DNA from: Mycobacterium sp. ITM-2016-00317
Lineage (GTDB): Bacteria; Actinomycetota; Actinomycetes; Mycobacteriales; Mycobacteriaceae
Assembly: GCF_002968295.1 (NCBI RefSeq)
Contig: NZ_CP134399.1
Span: 744,001 to 808,000 of the forward strand
Direction: 5' to 3'
Length of the DNA: 64,000 nucleotides
Every line of letters begins with the position of its first letter. Position 1 is the stretch's first letter. Under the pieces are notes generated by a model. That model was given only the letters and a program-made list of their open reading frames with translations. It had not been told where the DNA came from and searched no databases. Shown in pieces: positions 44,169 to 53,345 of this stretch. The position numbers and the translations under genes are program-made.

Positions 44169-45018
44169 GCGACCACACCCTGGTCATCGCGGTGAGGGTG
44201 CGCCGGATCTGAGTCGACCGGCCGATCGTCGCATGCGAAACCCCCTGTGCTGCCAGGAATTCCGTGAGGTGCTGGACGCGCCGGTCCTCGGCGCGGCGGT
44301 AGGCGGCGACCACGCGCGGGTCCACGGCGGCCGCACCGAGCACCGGCCGCCCGGTGGTGACGTCGTAGCCGCCGTGCTCAGCCTCCACCGCGGGCATGTC
44401 GGCGACCATCGCCCACATGACGTCGTGGCGCGCGGTCAGCCTGGCCAGCGCCTCGCCGAGGCGGTCGTCGGGTTCGGGTTCGTCGGACACCGCGACGACC
44501 AGCATCGGATGCCGGTAATGCGTTGCCACATAGTCCAACTGGCACACGATGTCACTCGGCCCCGATCGGGTGCTCTGGTCCTGGTAGTGCTGCAGCATGC
44601 TCTCGATGTGGTTTTCGCCGCGGCGCTGGCGTACCCGGATGCTGCCCCGAGCGTCGCCGTAGACCATGCCGATCTCGTCGGCGCGGCCGAGGGTGATCAG
44701 GCCGAGCGCCCCCATCACGTGAAGTGCCACATCGCGTTTGCGTTCCCGGCTGGGGGCCAGCGCGTGCATGTTCCGGCCTGCGTCGGCGACGAGCAGGATC
44801 TTGTGGTGCTTCTCGGACACGAAGCGTTTGATCAGGACGGCGCCGGAGCGGGCCGAGGCCTTCCAGTCGATGTCGCGGACGTCGTCGCCGGGCACGTAGG
44901 GCCGCAACTCGTCGAATTCCAGTGTCCGGGTGTGCAGCAGCGCGTGCCGACCGCCTTCGAGCAGGCCGCGCGTGTCGGTGCCGAAGTGCGACCTGGCCCG
45001 GTTGAGGTGTTTACCCAC
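44158..45018 (-). CDS. DUF58 domain-containing protein
   Basis: A 286-aa protein with the signature ELRPYVPGDDVRDIDWKASAR near residue 40 and a VWA-like core (ILLVADAGRNMHA). DUF58 proteins accompany MoxR ATPases almost universally. Their role is probably to link the ATPase to VWA partners. It starts 11 nt after the moxR stop. Confidence 0.9.
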   Translation of the reverse strand: MGKHLNRARSHFGTDTRGLLEGGRHALLHTRTLEFDELRPYVPGDDVRDIDWKASARSGAVLIKRFVSEKHHKILLVADAGRNMHALAPSRERKRDVALHVMGALGLITLGRADEIGMVYGDARGSIRVRQRRGENHIESMLQHYQDQSTRSGPSDIVCQLDYVATHYRHPMLVVAVSDEPEPDDRLGEALARLTARHDVMWAMVADMPAVEAEHGGYDVTTGRPVLGAAAVDPRVVAAYRRAEDRRVQHLTEFLAAQGVSHATIGRSTQIRRTLTAMTRVWSRAG

Positions 45019-45029
45019 TCGGCCGCCGC

Positions 45030-46034
45030 TCAGGGCACCCGGACCGCGCGCAGCACGGCGTCGATCACCACGTCGGGCGTGACCCCCGCGCTGGCGGCCT
45101 CGAAACCGAGGATCAGCCGATGCTGCAGCACCCGGTGGGCGAGGTCGGCGATGTCACCGGGCACGACGTGGTCGCGGCCCGACAGCAGCGCCAGCGCACG
45201 GGCCGAGGTGCACAGCGCGATGGTGGCCCGCGGGCTGGCGCCGTACTCGATGAGCCGCGCCACCGTGGCGGGCAGGTAGTTGCCGGGTTCGCGGGTCACC
45301 CCGACCAGGCGGCTGGCGTAGAGCATCAGGTCGCGGCTCATGTACACCTCGCGGGTGACCCGCTGAAGCCGGCGGATGTCGTCGAGCGTCGCGACGGGGC
45401 GGACAGGGTGCTCCCGGTCGAACAGCCCTGCGTCGAGCCGCATGAGCACCTCGACCTCCTGCTCCGGCGAAGGGTAGCGCACGATCTCCTTGAGCAGGAA
45501 CCGGTCGGTCTGCGCCTCCGACAGCGCGTAGGTGCCCTCCTGGTCGACGGGGTTCTGCGTCGCGACCACCAGGAACGGCTCCGGGATGGGATACACCACG
45601 CCGGCGATCGTGGTCTGGCGTTCCTCCATCGCTTCGAGCATCGCGCTCTGGGTCTTCGCGCTGGAGCGGTTGATCTCGTCGAGCAGCACCACGTTGGCGT
45701 GCACCGGGCCCAACTGGGTGACGAACGAGGTGGTGGCCGCGTCGTAGACCTGGGTGCCGATGATGTCGCTGGGCAGCAGGTCGGGCGTGCACTGGATCCG
45801 GCGGAACCGGCCGTCGATCGACTCGGCGACGACGCGGGCCGCGGTGGTCTTGGCCAGTCCGGGCACGCTCTCCAGCAGGATGTGCCCGCCGGTCAGCAGC
45901 CCGATCAGCAGTGTCTCGCGCAGGTGCTCCTGCCCGACCACCTTGGCCGAGAACGCGTCGGCCAGCGCCGCCAGCACCCGTCTCGCCTCGCGGACGTCGT
46001 CACCGGACTGGCGGGGCATCGGGGCGGCATTCAT
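45030..46034 (-). CDS. MoxR-family AAA+ ATPase
   Basis: A 334-aa ATPase. The Walker A is the MoxR variant ESVPGLAKTTAARV, Walker B VVLLDEINRS, sensor 1 VVATQNPVDQEG, and the arginine finger region LSEAQTDRFLLK. A lid domain follows. MoxR proteins act as chaperones for metal insertion or complex assembly with VWA partners. It is the first gene of the minus-strand operon that runs to 41115. The ATG is 69 nt from the menA stop. Confidence 0.93.
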   Translation of the reverse strand: MNAAPMPRQSGDDVREARRVLAALADAFSAKVVGQEHLRETLLIGLLTGGHILLESVPGLAKTTAARVVAESIDGRFRRIQCTPDLLPSDIIGTQVYDAATTSFVTQLGPVHANVVLLDEINRSSAKTQSAMLEAMEERQTTIAGVVYPIPEPFLVVATQNPVDQEGTYALSEAQTDRFLLKEIVRYPSPEQEVEVLMRLDAGLFDREHPVRPVATLDDIRRLQRVTREVYMSRDLMLYASRLVGVTREPGNYLPATVARLIEYGASPRATIALCTSARALALLSGRDHVVPGDIADLAHRVLQHRLILGFEAASAGVTPDVVIDAVLRAVRVP

Positions 46035-46103
46035 CCCGCTGCATGTACCACGCGAATCCGGCGCGCAAACCGACGCTCAGGGGTGCCCAGCGCGCCCGAT
46101 TCG

Positions 46104-46973
46104 CTATCCGAAGGCCAGCGCGGTGCTGACCGCCACCGCCCACACCAGCATCGTCAGCCCGGTGTCCTTGAGTACCGGGATCAGGTCCTTGCCCCCGGAT
46201 CCGGCGCGCACCGGTTTGGCGGCGCGCACCGCCAGCGGCAGGGCCACCAGCCCGGCCGCGCACCACGGGGTGGCCGCGATCAGTACCAGCGTCAGCGCGA
46301 ACGCGACCGCCAGCAGCACCTGGAACAGCACCCGGGTCTTCGCGTCCCCGAGCCGCACCGCCAGGGTGATCTTTCCGGACTCCGCGTCGGTCGGGATGTC
46401 GCGCAGGTTGTTGGCCACCAGCACCGCCGAGGACAGGCATCCGGTCGCCACGGCGAGCGTGACACCGACCCAGTCGATGCGCAGCGCCTGGGTGTACTGG
46501 GTGCCCAGCACCGCGACGAGGCCGAAGAACACGAACACCGCGACCTCGCCGAGGCCGGAGTACCCGTAGGGCTTGGAGCCGCCGGTGTAGAGCCACGCCC
46601 CGGCGATGCACACCGCCCCGACCGCGATCAGCCACGGCGCGGAGAACCACGCCAGCACCAGTCCGGCCAGCGCGCCGACGGTCAGGCTGAGCACCGCGGC
46701 CGTCAGCACCGACCGCGGCGCCGCGAGCTTGGAGCCCACCAGTCGCAGCGGTCCGGAGCGGACGTCGTCGGTGCCGCGGATACCGTCGGAATAGTCGTTG
46801 GCGAAGTTGACCCCGACGATCATGCCGACCGCGACGACCAACGCGAGCAACGCTTTCCACCACGACGCGGCATCCAGCCACGCGGCGGCACCGGTGCCCG
46901 CGATCACGGGTGCGACGGCGTTGGGCAGCGTGCGGGGACGCGCCCCCTCTACCCACTGCGCGAAACTGGCCAC
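46104..46973 (-). CDS. menA: 1,4-dihydroxy-2-naphthoate octaprenyltransferase
   Basis: A 289-aa UbiA-family integral membrane prenyltransferase that attaches the polyprenyl tail in menaquinone synthesis. It has the first aspartate motif [15 protein letters not shown], the second [14 protein letters not shown], and about eight membrane helices. GTG 46973 ([18 protein letters not shown]) matches the mycobacterial N-terminus; the longer open frame upstream is antisense to the next two genes and is not real. It is divergent from the 71-aa gene with 42 nt between starts. Confidence 0.96.
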   Translation of the reverse strand: MASFAQWVEGARPRTLPNAVAPVIAGTGAAAWLDAASWWKALLALVVAVGMIVGVNFANDYSDGIRGTDDVRSGPLRLVGSKLAAPRSVLTAAVLSLTVGALAGLVLAWFSAPWLIAVGAVCIAGAWLYTGGSKPYGYSGLGEVAVFVFFGLVAVLGTQYTQALRIDWVGVTLAVATGCLSSAVLVANNLRDIPTDAESGKITLAVRLGDAKTRVLFQVLLAVAFALTLVLIAATPWCAAGLVALPLAVRAAKPVRAGSGGKDLIPVLKDTGLTMLVWAVAVSTALAFG

Positions 46974-47015
46974 GACGGTCAGTCTTGCAGGTGCCGACCG
47001 TGGCAGACTGAGCGC

Positions 47016-47231
47016 ATGGACGAGCATCTGAGCAACACCGAGATCGGCAAGGACGCGGTCCAGGAGATCGTCGCCGCCGGCGCCTCGGCTGTCGGAGAGG
47101 TCGCGTCGATCATCACCACCGCGGTCAAGGACGTCGCGAACACCGTGGGCGGATTCGCCACCGAGGTGTTCGAGATCCGTGACGGGGCGCGCCGGGCCGG
47201 CGCGCAGCAGGACGCCGGGGACGACGCGTAG
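47016..47231 (+). CDS. 71-aa conserved hypothetical protein
   Basis: A small acidic/helical protein with an Ala/Val-rich middle ([28 protein letters not shown]) that could form an amphipathic helix, and a polar tail. No known domain. ATG 47016, stop 3 nt before the mtnP GTG, so it is translated with mtnP. Function unknown. Confidence 0.7.
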   Translation: MDEHLSNTEIGKDAVQEIVAAGASAVGEVASIITTAVKDVANTVGGFATEVFEIRDGARRAGAQQDAGDDA

Positions 47232-47234
47232 CCG

Positions 47235-48011
47235 GTGCTGGGGGTCATCGGGGGCAGCGGCTTCTACTCGTTCTTCGGGGCCGATGCCCGGACGGTGGAG
47301 ATGGACACCCCGTACGGGTCGCCCAGCGCGCCGATCACGATCGGCGCCGTCGGCGCCCACGAGGTCGCCTTCCTGCCCAGACATGGTGTGCACCACGAAT
47401 TCTCGCCCCACACCGTGCCCTACCGGGCCAACATGTGGGCGCTGCGCGCGCTCGGTGTGCGGCGGGTCTTCGGACCCTGCGCGGTCGGCAGCCTCGACCC
47501 GAATCTCGGGCCCGGCGCGGTCGTGGTGCCCGACCAGCTCGTCGACCGCACGTCGGGCCGGCCCGACACGTATTTCGACTCTGGCGGCATCCACGTGGGC
47601 TTCGCCGACCCGTACTGCCCGACGCTGCGGTCGGCGGTGACCGACCTGCCCGGCGTGCTCGACGGCGGCGCGATGGTGGTGATCCAGGGTCCGCGGTTCT
47701 CCACCCGCGCGGAGAGCAGGTGGTTCGCAGATCAGGGCTTCCGGCTGGTGAACATGACCGGCTACCCCGAGTCTGTGCTGGCTCGTGAACTGGAGATGTG
47801 TTACGCCGCAATCGCTCTGGTGACCGATGTGGATGCGGGCGTGGAAGCGGGCCAGGGCGTGCGGGCGGTCGACGTGTTCGCCGAGTTCCAGCGCAACATG
47901 GGGCCGTTCAAACAGCTCGTCCACCAGGCGATCGACCGGGTGGACCTCGAGCGCTCGTGTACGCACTGCCTGGCCCACGAGGGTGTGCAGTTGCCGTTCG
48001 ACCTGCCCTGA
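47235..48011 (+). CDS. mtnP: S-methyl-5'-thioadenosine phosphorylase
   Basis: A 258-aa PNP/MTAP-family enzyme (Rv0535-like) that phosphorolyses methylthioadenosine to adenine and methylthioribose-1-phosphate. It has VIGGSGFY at the N-terminus (phosphate site), [20 protein letters not shown], and [13 protein letters not shown] with NMTGYPE in the nucleoside site. GTG 47235. The galE3 gene that follows in M. tuberculosis is replaced by a nitronate monooxygenase. Confidence 0.93.
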   Translation: MLGVIGGSGFYSFFGADARTVEMDTPYGSPSAPITIGAVGAHEVAFLPRHGVHHEFSPHTVPYRANMWALRALGVRRVFGPCAVGSLDPNLGPGAVVVPDQLVDRTSGRPDTYFDSGGIHVGFADPYCPTLRSAVTDLPGVLDGGAMVVIQGPRFSTRAESRWFADQGFRLVNMTGYPESVLARELEMCYAAIALVTDVDAGVEAGQGVRAVDVFAEFQRNMGPFKQLVHQAIDRVDLERSCTHCLAHEGVQLPFDLP

Positions 48012-48038
48012 TCGAAAATCGACCCGGGACTAGCGTGT

Positions 48039-48052
48039 TGACACCCGTCAAG
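48039..48052. promoter_or_regulatory. Perfect dyad TTGAC-N4-GTCAA
   Basis: TTGAC (48039-48043) and GTCAA (48048-48052) are exact inverted repeats around ACCC, ending 13 nt before the nitronate monooxygenase ATG (48066). An AATACT (48055-48060) right after it could be the -10 of a leaderless transcript, so a protein bound to the dyad would block it. Operator identity unknown. Confidence 0.4.
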
Positions 48053-48065
48053 TAATACTGAGCAC

Positions 48066-49199
48066 ATGACGACGTCCACAGCGCTGTGTGAGCAGTTCGG
48101 TATCGACTTCCCGCTCTTCGCGTTCAGCCACTGCCGCGACGTGGTCGCCGCGGTGACCAATGCCGGCGGCTTCGGCGTGCTCGGCGCGACCGCCTACAGC
48201 CCCGAACAGCTCGACCAGGAGCTGGCGTGGATCGACGACGCCGTCGGCGGCAAGCCCTACGGCGTGGATCTGATCGTGCCCGCCAAGTTCGAGGGCAAGG
48301 GCGAGAAGCTGTCCAGCACCGACCTGGCCGGACGAATCCCGCAGGCCTACAAGGACCTCGTCGACGAACTGCTGCGCGCCCACGACATCGAACCCGAACC
48401 CGAGCGCCGGCTGGGCAAGCCGATGCTGTCGGGCAACACCGGCCACGAGTTGCTCGACGTCGCGCTGACCCATCCGGTCAAGCTGATCGCCAACGCCCTC
48501 GGCGTGCCGCCGGACTACATGATCGAAGCGGGCAAGGAACGGGGCATCCCGGTCGCGGCGCTGGTCGGGGCCAAGGAGCACGCGGTCAAGCAGGCCGCCG
48601 CGGGCGTGGATCTGATCGTCGCGCAGGGCACCGAGGCCGGTGGCCACTGCGGCGAGGTGAGCACGCTGGTCGTGGTGCCCGAGGTGCTCGAAGCGCTTGC
48701 CGACATCGGCAACTCGACGCCGGTGCTGGCCGCCGGTGGCATCGTGACCGGCCGCCAGATGGCCGGCATGGTCGCGATGGGCGCCGCCGGCGCGTGGACG
48801 GGTTCGGTGTGGCTGACCACCGAGGAGGCCGAGACCGCGCCCCATACCGTCAACAAGATGCTGGCCGCCAGCTCACGCGACACCGTGCGTTCCGCGGGCC
48901 GCACCGGAAAGCCGTCGCGACAGCTGGTGTCGGACTGGACGAACGCGTGGGCGCCGAACAAGGACGGTCAGCAGCCGCTCCCGCTGCCGCTGCAGTCGAT
49001 GCTGTGCGAGCCGGTGATCCGCCGGATCGACGTGCTGGCCTCCCAGGGCCACGAGGGCGCGCAGGCGCTCGCGACCTACTTCGTCGGCCAGGGCGTCGGC
49101 CTGATGAACAAGGTGAAGCCGGCCCGCGAGGTCGTCCGCGAGTTCATCGAGGACTACGTGGCCGCCGCGGAGCGCCTCAGCAACTCACTTCCCGGCTGA
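48066..49199 (+). CDS. Nitronate monooxygenase family protein (NPD-like)
   Basis: A 377-aa FMN TIM-barrel enzyme. It has GGFGVLGATAYSP at the N-terminus, IVAQGTEAGGHCGEVSTLVVVPEV with the family His, and PVLAAGGIVTGRQMAGMVAMGAAGAWTGSVWL for the FMN phosphate. The family oxidises nitronates or acts as an enoyl/trans-2 reductase-like protein. The natural substrate is not predictable. ATG 48066 follows the TTGAC dyad closely. Confidence 0.88.
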   Translation: MTTSTALCEQFGIDFPLFAFSHCRDVVAAVTNAGGFGVLGATAYSPEQLDQELAWIDDAVGGKPYGVDLIVPAKFEGKGEKLSSTDLAGRIPQAYKDLVDELLRAHDIEPEPERRLGKPMLSGNTGHELLDVALTHPVKLIANALGVPPDYMIEAGKERGIPVAALVGAKEHAVKQAAAGVDLIVAQGTEAGGHCGEVSTLVVVPEVLEALADIGNSTPVLAAGGIVTGRQMAGMVAMGAAGAWTGSVWLTTEEAETAPHTVNKMLAASSRDTVRSAGRTGKPSRQLVSDWTNAWAPNKDGQQPLPLPLQSMLCEPVIRRIDVLASQGHEGAQALATYFVGQGVGLMNKVKPAREVVREFIEDYVAAAERLSNSLPG

Positions 49200-49207
49200 G
49201 CTGGCCG

Positions 49208-49265
49208 CGGAACAGCATTCCCGGCCGTGGTCAGAGCGTGATTCGCAGCCCGGAACGCTATTCCG
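49208..49265. repeat. Palindromic intergenic element, copy C
   Basis: CGGAACAGCATTCC (49208-49221) pairs with CGGAACGCTATTCCG (49251-49265), 12 of 14 positions, around a 29-nt loop. The right arm is itself a hairpin: CCCGGAA-CGCTA-TTCCGGG. It lies between the convergent nitronate monooxygenase and histidine kinase genes, so it may serve as a bidirectional terminator. Confidence 0.65.
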
Positions 49266-49268
49266 GGC

Positions 49269-50291
49269 CTAGTACGCCGGCGGCAGCCGCACCTCGAAGC
49301 GCGCGCCGGTCGGCAGGTTGTGCGCGGTCAGCGTGCCGTGGTGGGCCTGCACCAGACCGGCCGCGATCGCCAGGCCCAGCCCCGAACCGCTCGGCAGCGA
49401 CGGATCCGTGCGCGGCACACGGCTGTTCGACCCGCGATAGGCCACGTCGAACACCCGCGGCAGGTCCGCCTCGTCGATGCCGACCCCGGTGTCGTCGACG
49501 CGCGCCCACACACTGTGCGCGTCACTGCCCAGCGCCAGCTCGACCGTCCCGCCCGACGGGGTGTGCGCGATCGCGTTGGCCACCAGATTCGACAACACAC
49601 GCACCAGCGCCCGGTCGCTGCCGACCACCTGCACCGCCTGTTCGGGGATGCTCGCCACCAGTCGCACCCCGGCGCGTTCGGCCGTGATCCGGTGCGCGGC
49701 CACCACATCGTCGACGACCTCGTCGAGGGCCACCCGGTCGAACGACGGCGTCAGCGCGCCTGCGTTGATCTTCGACATCTCGAACAGGTCGTCGACCATC
49801 TCCGAGAGCCGAACCGATTCGTGCTCAATGTGTTTGGCGTACACCCGGACCTCGTCGCCGGGGACCACGCCGTCGGCGATCGCCTCGGAGAGCGCGCGGA
49901 TGCCGGCCAGCGGGGTACGCAGGTCGTGGCTGACGAACGCGATCAACCGCCGCCGCGACTGTTCGGCGGCGTTCTCCGAGTCACGGATCTCGGCCTCCCA
50001 CACCGTGCGCCGGGCCTGATATCGGCCCAGCATCACCGCGGCCGGGATCGCCACCACCGATACCACGACCAGCACGGCCGCCGTCCGCTCGAAGGTCTCG
50101 GTGACCATGAATCCGCTGGCCCCCAGCACGCCCGCCAGGGTGGCCAGCACCGGGATCAGCACCAGGGCGACCATGCTGACCGCGAGCGACCAGGACCGGG
50201 CCAGCCGGATCACCGCCGCGCCGATCAGCACCACGGGCACCGAGCAGGCCAGTGCCCAACCAACCATCTCCCAGATTTCAGCCGTCGGCAC
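49269..50291 (-). CDS. Sensor histidine kinase
   Basis: A 340-aa kinase: two or three N-terminal membrane helices (to about residue 75), a coiled HisKA with the phospho-His in [16 protein letters not shown], and an HATPase with [23 protein letters not shown] and [20 protein letters not shown] 50291 overlaps the response regulator by 14 nt; ATG 50267 is the alternative. It forms a two-component pair with the upstream regulator; signal unknown. Confidence 0.88.
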   Translation of the reverse strand: MPTAEIWEMVGWALACSVPVVLIGAAVIRLARSWSLAVSMVALVLIPVLATLAGVLGASGFMVTETFERTAAVLVVVSVVAIPAAVMLGRYQARRTVWEAEIRDSENAAEQSRRRLIAFVSHDLRTPLAGIRALSEAIADGVVPGDEVRVYAKHIEHESVRLSEMVDDLFEMSKINAGALTPSFDRVALDEVVDDVVAAHRITAERAGVRLVASIPEQAVQVVGSDRALVRVLSNLVANAIAHTPSGGTVELALGSDAHSVWARVDDTGVGIDEADLPRVFDVAYRGSNSRVPRTDPSLPSGSGLGLAIAAGLVQAHHGTLTAHNLPTGARFEVRLPPAY

Positions 50292-50964
50292 CGGAGGCCC
50301 ACATGTAGCCGCGACCCCACACGGTCTGCACGCGATGCCGGTCGCCCAGCTTCGAGCGCAGCCGTTTGACGTGCACCGTGACCGTGGACAGGTCACCGAA
50401 GTTCCAGTGCCAGACCTGCTTGAGCAGGTCCTCGCGGGTGAAGACGGTGTCGGTATGGGCCAGGAAGAACAGCAGCAGATCGAACTCGCGGTTGGTCAGG
50501 CTGACCGGGTTGCCCGCCACGCTCACGGTGCGCGATGCGGTCGTCACCGTCAGGTCCCCGGAGGTGATGTCGACGGGGGACACCCCGCCGACGGCCGGGG
50601 CGCGCCGCAGCACCGACTTGACCCGCAGCGCGAGCTCACGGGGGCTGAACGGCTTGGTCAGGTAGTCGTCGGCGCCGGCTTCCAGCCCGGCGATCCGGTC
50701 CGACTCCTCGCCGAGGGCGGTCAGCAGGATCACCGGCACCGAGTAGTCCCCGCGCTGACGCAGGCTGCGGCACAGGGTCATCCCGTCCGGGCCCGGCATC
50801 ATCACGTCCAGCACCGCGACGTCGATGTGCCGCGAACCGAGCAGGCGCAGCGCTTCGGTGCCGTCGTGGGCGGTGTAGACGTCCAAGCCGTCTCGCTCCA
50901 GATAACGACGCACGACATCGCGGACGACGTCGTCGTCATCGGCGATCAGGACCCTGGTCACCAC
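50278..50964 (-). CDS. OmpR-family response regulator
   Basis: A 228-aa regulator: receiver with IADDDD acidic residues, phospho-Asp in [20 protein letters not shown], and [18 protein letters not shown]. The winged helix has [30 protein letters not shown] and [15 protein letters not shown]. It is first in the minus-strand pair with the kinase. The 77-nt gap upstream (50965-51041) presumably holds its promoter; no clear motif stands out. Confidence 0.9.
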   Translation of the reverse strand: MVTRVLIADDDDVVRDVVRRYLERDGLDVYTAHDGTEALRLLGSRHIDVAVLDVMMPGPDGMTLCRSLRQRGDYSVPVILLTALGEESDRIAGLEAGADDYLTKPFSPRELALRVKSVLRRAPAVGGVSPVDITSGDLTVTTASRTVSVAGNPVSLTNREFDLLLFFLAHTDTVFTREDLLKQVWHWNFGDLSTVTVHVKRLRSKLGDRHRVQTVWGRGYMWASGADG

Positions 50965-51041
50965 ACCGAGAGTAGCGCGGAGACGCCGCGACCTGCGTCG
51001 ACGTCATGATTTCGTCAGGCTTTGAACGGGCCCGGACCTCG

Positions 51042-51668
51042 TCAGTACAGGGCTTTGCGCATGTTGTCCTCGTCGAGTCCCCTGCGGATCTCGTCGGCGT
51101 CGATGTCGGGGTACCTGTTGGTGTAGATCGCCCTGGCCAGTTCGGCCGCGCTCGGCACCGCGGTCGGGTTCCAGGTCTCCGGCTTCCATGCCTGTGCCCG
51201 CAGGAACGCCTTCGCGCAGTGGAAGAAGACCTCTTCGACGCTGATCTCCAGCGCCAGGATGGGCCGCTTGCCCTGCACCGCCATCGCGTCGAAGTAGTCG
51301 GCGTCGGCCATGATCCGGGCGCTGCCGTTGATCCGCAGGGTGTCGCCGCGGCCCGGAATCACGAACAGCGTGCCCACCCGCGGGCGCTCCAGCACGTTCA
51401 GGAAGCCGTCGACGCGCTTGTTGCCCGGGCGTTCGGGAATCGCGATGGTGCGGTCGTCGAGAATCTGCACGAACCCGGCCGGGTCCCCCTTCGGTGACAC
51501 GTCGAGGCGACCGTCACCGTCCAGCGTCGCGACGAAACCCAGCGGCGACTGCGACAGCCACTGCTGTTCGGCCGCGGACAACCGGGACCGCACCTTGGCG
51601 GCCACCGCCGCGTTGGGGTGTCCGACGATCTCGCGCAGTTCGTCGGCGGAGGTCACTTGACGGCTCAT
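51042..51668 (-). CDS. Pyridoxamine 5'-phosphate oxidase-family FMN protein
   Basis: A 208-aa flavoprotein with the split-barrel core PLGFVATLDGDGRLDVSPKGDPAGFVQ, PERPGNKRVDGFLNVLERPRVGTLFVIPGRG and a C-terminal VFFHCAKAFLRAQAWKPETW. This is the MSMEG_1023-type PPOX family of unknown substrate. ATG 51668 is chosen because the family start follows it; the frame upstream is antisense to menE. It lies 16 nt after menE on the same strand. Confidence 0.85.
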   Translation of the reverse strand: MSRQVTSADELREIVGHPNAAVAAKVRSRLSAAEQQWLSQSPLGFVATLDGDGRLDVSPKGDPAGFVQILDDRTIAIPERPGNKRVDGFLNVLERPRVGTLFVIPGRGDTLRINGSARIMADADYFDAMAVQGKRPILALEISVEEVFFHCAKAFLRAQAWKPETWNPTAVPSAAELARAIYTNRYPDIDADEIRRGLDEDNMRKALY

Positions 51669-51684
51669 GCCTCCATCATGGGGG

Positions 51685-52794
51685 TCAGCCGAACCGGCTG
51701 GCGAGCGCGCGCCGGTCCACCTTGCCGATGCCACGCAGCGGCAGCTCCCCGACGATGTGCAGCTGACGTGGCGCCGCGGACGACGGCAGCGTCGCGGCGA
51801 CGTGAGACCGTAACTCTTCCAACGTGATCGACGATCCGGGCGTCGGGACCACCGCGACCGCCACCCGCTGCCCGAGGCGCTCGTCGGCGACGCCGAACAC
51901 TGCGCAGTCGGCGACCGCGGGGTGGGTTGCCACGGCGGCCTCCACGATGCCGGGCAGCACCTTGAGCCCTCCGGTGCTGATCGCGTCGTCCACCCGGCCC
52001 AGCACCTGCAGCCGCCCCGAATCCTGCACCGCACCGAGGTCGTCGGTGCGGAACCAGCCGGGCTCGGCGAACGGGTCGGGGGAGACCGGGTTTCGGTAGC
52101 CGGTGGCGACGGTCGGGCCGCCCAGCCAGATCCGGCCGCCGCCGTCGATGCGCACCGCGACCCCGTCGAGGGGGATGCCGTCGTAGACGCAGCCGCCGGC
52201 GGTCTCGCTCATCCCGTAGGTGCGGACCACGGAAATACCTGCCGCAGAGGCTCTTTCGGCCACGCCCGCGGGCATCGGACCGCCGCCGATCAGCACCGCG
52301 TCCAGGCCGGCCAGTGCCAGGGCCGCGTGCGGGTCGCGCAGTGCCTTGTCCAGTTGCGCGGCGACCAGCGACGTGTAGCGGCGGCCCGGTCCCATCGCGT
52401 CGATCCCCGAGACCAGCTGTGGTGCGGTGAACGACGGCGGCACGGTCACCGGCGGGGCGCCGGCGAGCGCGCTGCGAACCAGCACCTGGAATCCGGCGAC
52501 GTGGTAGGCGGGCAGCGCCAGCAGCCAGCGGCCCGGCCCGCCGAGCCGCGCATGCGTCGCGTCGGCACTCGCGGTCAGCGCACGCACCGTCAGCATCGCG
52601 CCCTTGGGGGTACCGGTGGTGCCCGACGTGGACAGCACCACCGCGATGTCGTCGCCGATCGGCTGGCCGGCGCGCAACGCGGTGGTCAGCAGCTCCGCCT
52701 GGCCGGGGTCACCGGCGGGCACCGGAAGGATGGCGGCGCGGCCGGCGAGGACGTCGCGGACCACCGCCAGCGCGTCCCCGGCGCCGAACTCCAC
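51685..52794 (-). CDS. menE: o-Succinylbenzoate-CoA ligase
   Basis: A 369-aa compact ANL-family ligase that activates o-succinylbenzoate for menaquinone synthesis. The ATP loop is LSTSGTTGTPKGAML, then YGMSETAGGCVYDG and the hinge GRVDDAISTGGLKVLP, with the catalytic lysine in GIGKVDRRAL. The short N-terminal domain is typical of mycobacterial MenE. GTG 52794 is used because no ATG/GTG lies nearer to the GGAGGAGG upstream. It lies 14 nt after the DUF3349 gene. Confidence 0.92.
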   Translation of the reverse strand: MEFGAGDALAVVRDVLAGRAAILPVPAGDPGQAELLTTALRAGQPIGDDIAVVLSTSGTTGTPKGAMLTVRALTASADATHARLGGPGRWLLALPAYHVAGFQVLVRSALAGAPPVTVPPSFTAPQLVSGIDAMGPGRRYTSLVAAQLDKALRDPHAALALAGLDAVLIGGGPMPAGVAERASAAGISVVRTYGMSETAGGCVYDGIPLDGVAVRIDGGGRIWLGGPTVATGYRNPVSPDPFAEPGWFRTDDLGAVQDSGRLQVLGRVDDAISTGGLKVLPGIVEAAVATHPAVADCAVFGVADERLGQRVAVAVVPTPGSSITLEELRSHVAATLPSSAAPRQLHIVGELPLRGIGKVDRRALASRFG

Positions 52795-52808
52795 CGCGCG
52801 CAGGACGG

Positions 52809-53135
52809 CTATCGGTCCTCCTCCGGGTCGTCGCGCGGATCGTCGAGCGGCCAGCCGCAGGTGGCCAGCCTCGCCCGGACCCGCTCGATGTCGTCGGGGG
52901 ACGGCAATTCGTCGGTGATGTGGGTGATCAGCACCCCGATGTCGACGGGGTCGATGTCCGGCCCTTCGCCGGCGACGAGCTCGGCGACGACGGCTCTGAC
53001 CTCGTCGTCGGTGAGCCGTCGGCGCAGCAGGGCCAGTAGCGGAACGCGGTCGGGCCCCGGCACGCCCTCCGGATAGCCGGCCGCGATCCACGCCACGATC
53101 CTGGCGAGAAATCTGGTCACGAGCTCACTCCCCAT
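52809..53135 (-). CDS. DUF3349 protein, copy 1 (Rv0543c-like)
   Basis: A 108-aa helical protein with the family core WIAAGYPEGVPGPDRVPLLALLRRRLTDDEV and a C-terminal RVRARLATCGWPLDD. The fold is known structurally but not its function. ATG 53135. It is probably cotranscribed with menE. A paralog with the same core is at 54907-55206 in the opposite orientation. Confidence 0.87.
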   Translation of the reverse strand: MGSELVTRFLARIVAWIAAGYPEGVPGPDRVPLLALLRRRLTDDEVRAVVAELVAGEGPDIDPVDIGVLITHITDELPSPDDIERVRARLATCGWPLDDPRDDPEEDR

Positions 53136-53232
53136 TCGGGCGCGAATCCACCCCTTCGGCACCCCGATGTTAGCCGCGGCGGCGCGTCGGGGTTCGCTGT
53201 GCACGAGGCCGGGAGAACGGTTGACGCCTAGA

Positions 53233-53251
53233 AGATGAACATCAGGTGAAC
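53233..53251 (+). promoter_or_regulatory. Putative RegX3 box upstream of pit
   Basis: TGAAC at 53236-53240 and GGTGAAC at 53245-53251 place GAAC repeats exactly 11 bp apart, matching the pair upstream of senX3 (5893-5911). It is about 95 nt before the pit ATG and on its strand. A phosphate transporter under RegX3 control is biologically coherent (inference). Confidence 0.5.
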
Positions 53252-53345
53252 ACGGCCGCCCGGGAGCGGGAAACGCCACGTCGCGGCCCCCACGCGAGGC
53301 GACCGAAATTAGTCAGATCCGCTGGCCGGGCAGCAGAATCAACCC

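Noticed and set aside
46974..47978. N-terminal extension of menA by about 335 codons
   Set aside because: It would run antisense through mtnP and the 71-aa gene. The conserved MenA start is the GTG at 46973.
48039..48060. TTGACA and TAATAC as a SigA promoter
   Set aside because: The spacing is 9 nt, far from 16-18. The TTGAC half belongs to a dyad.
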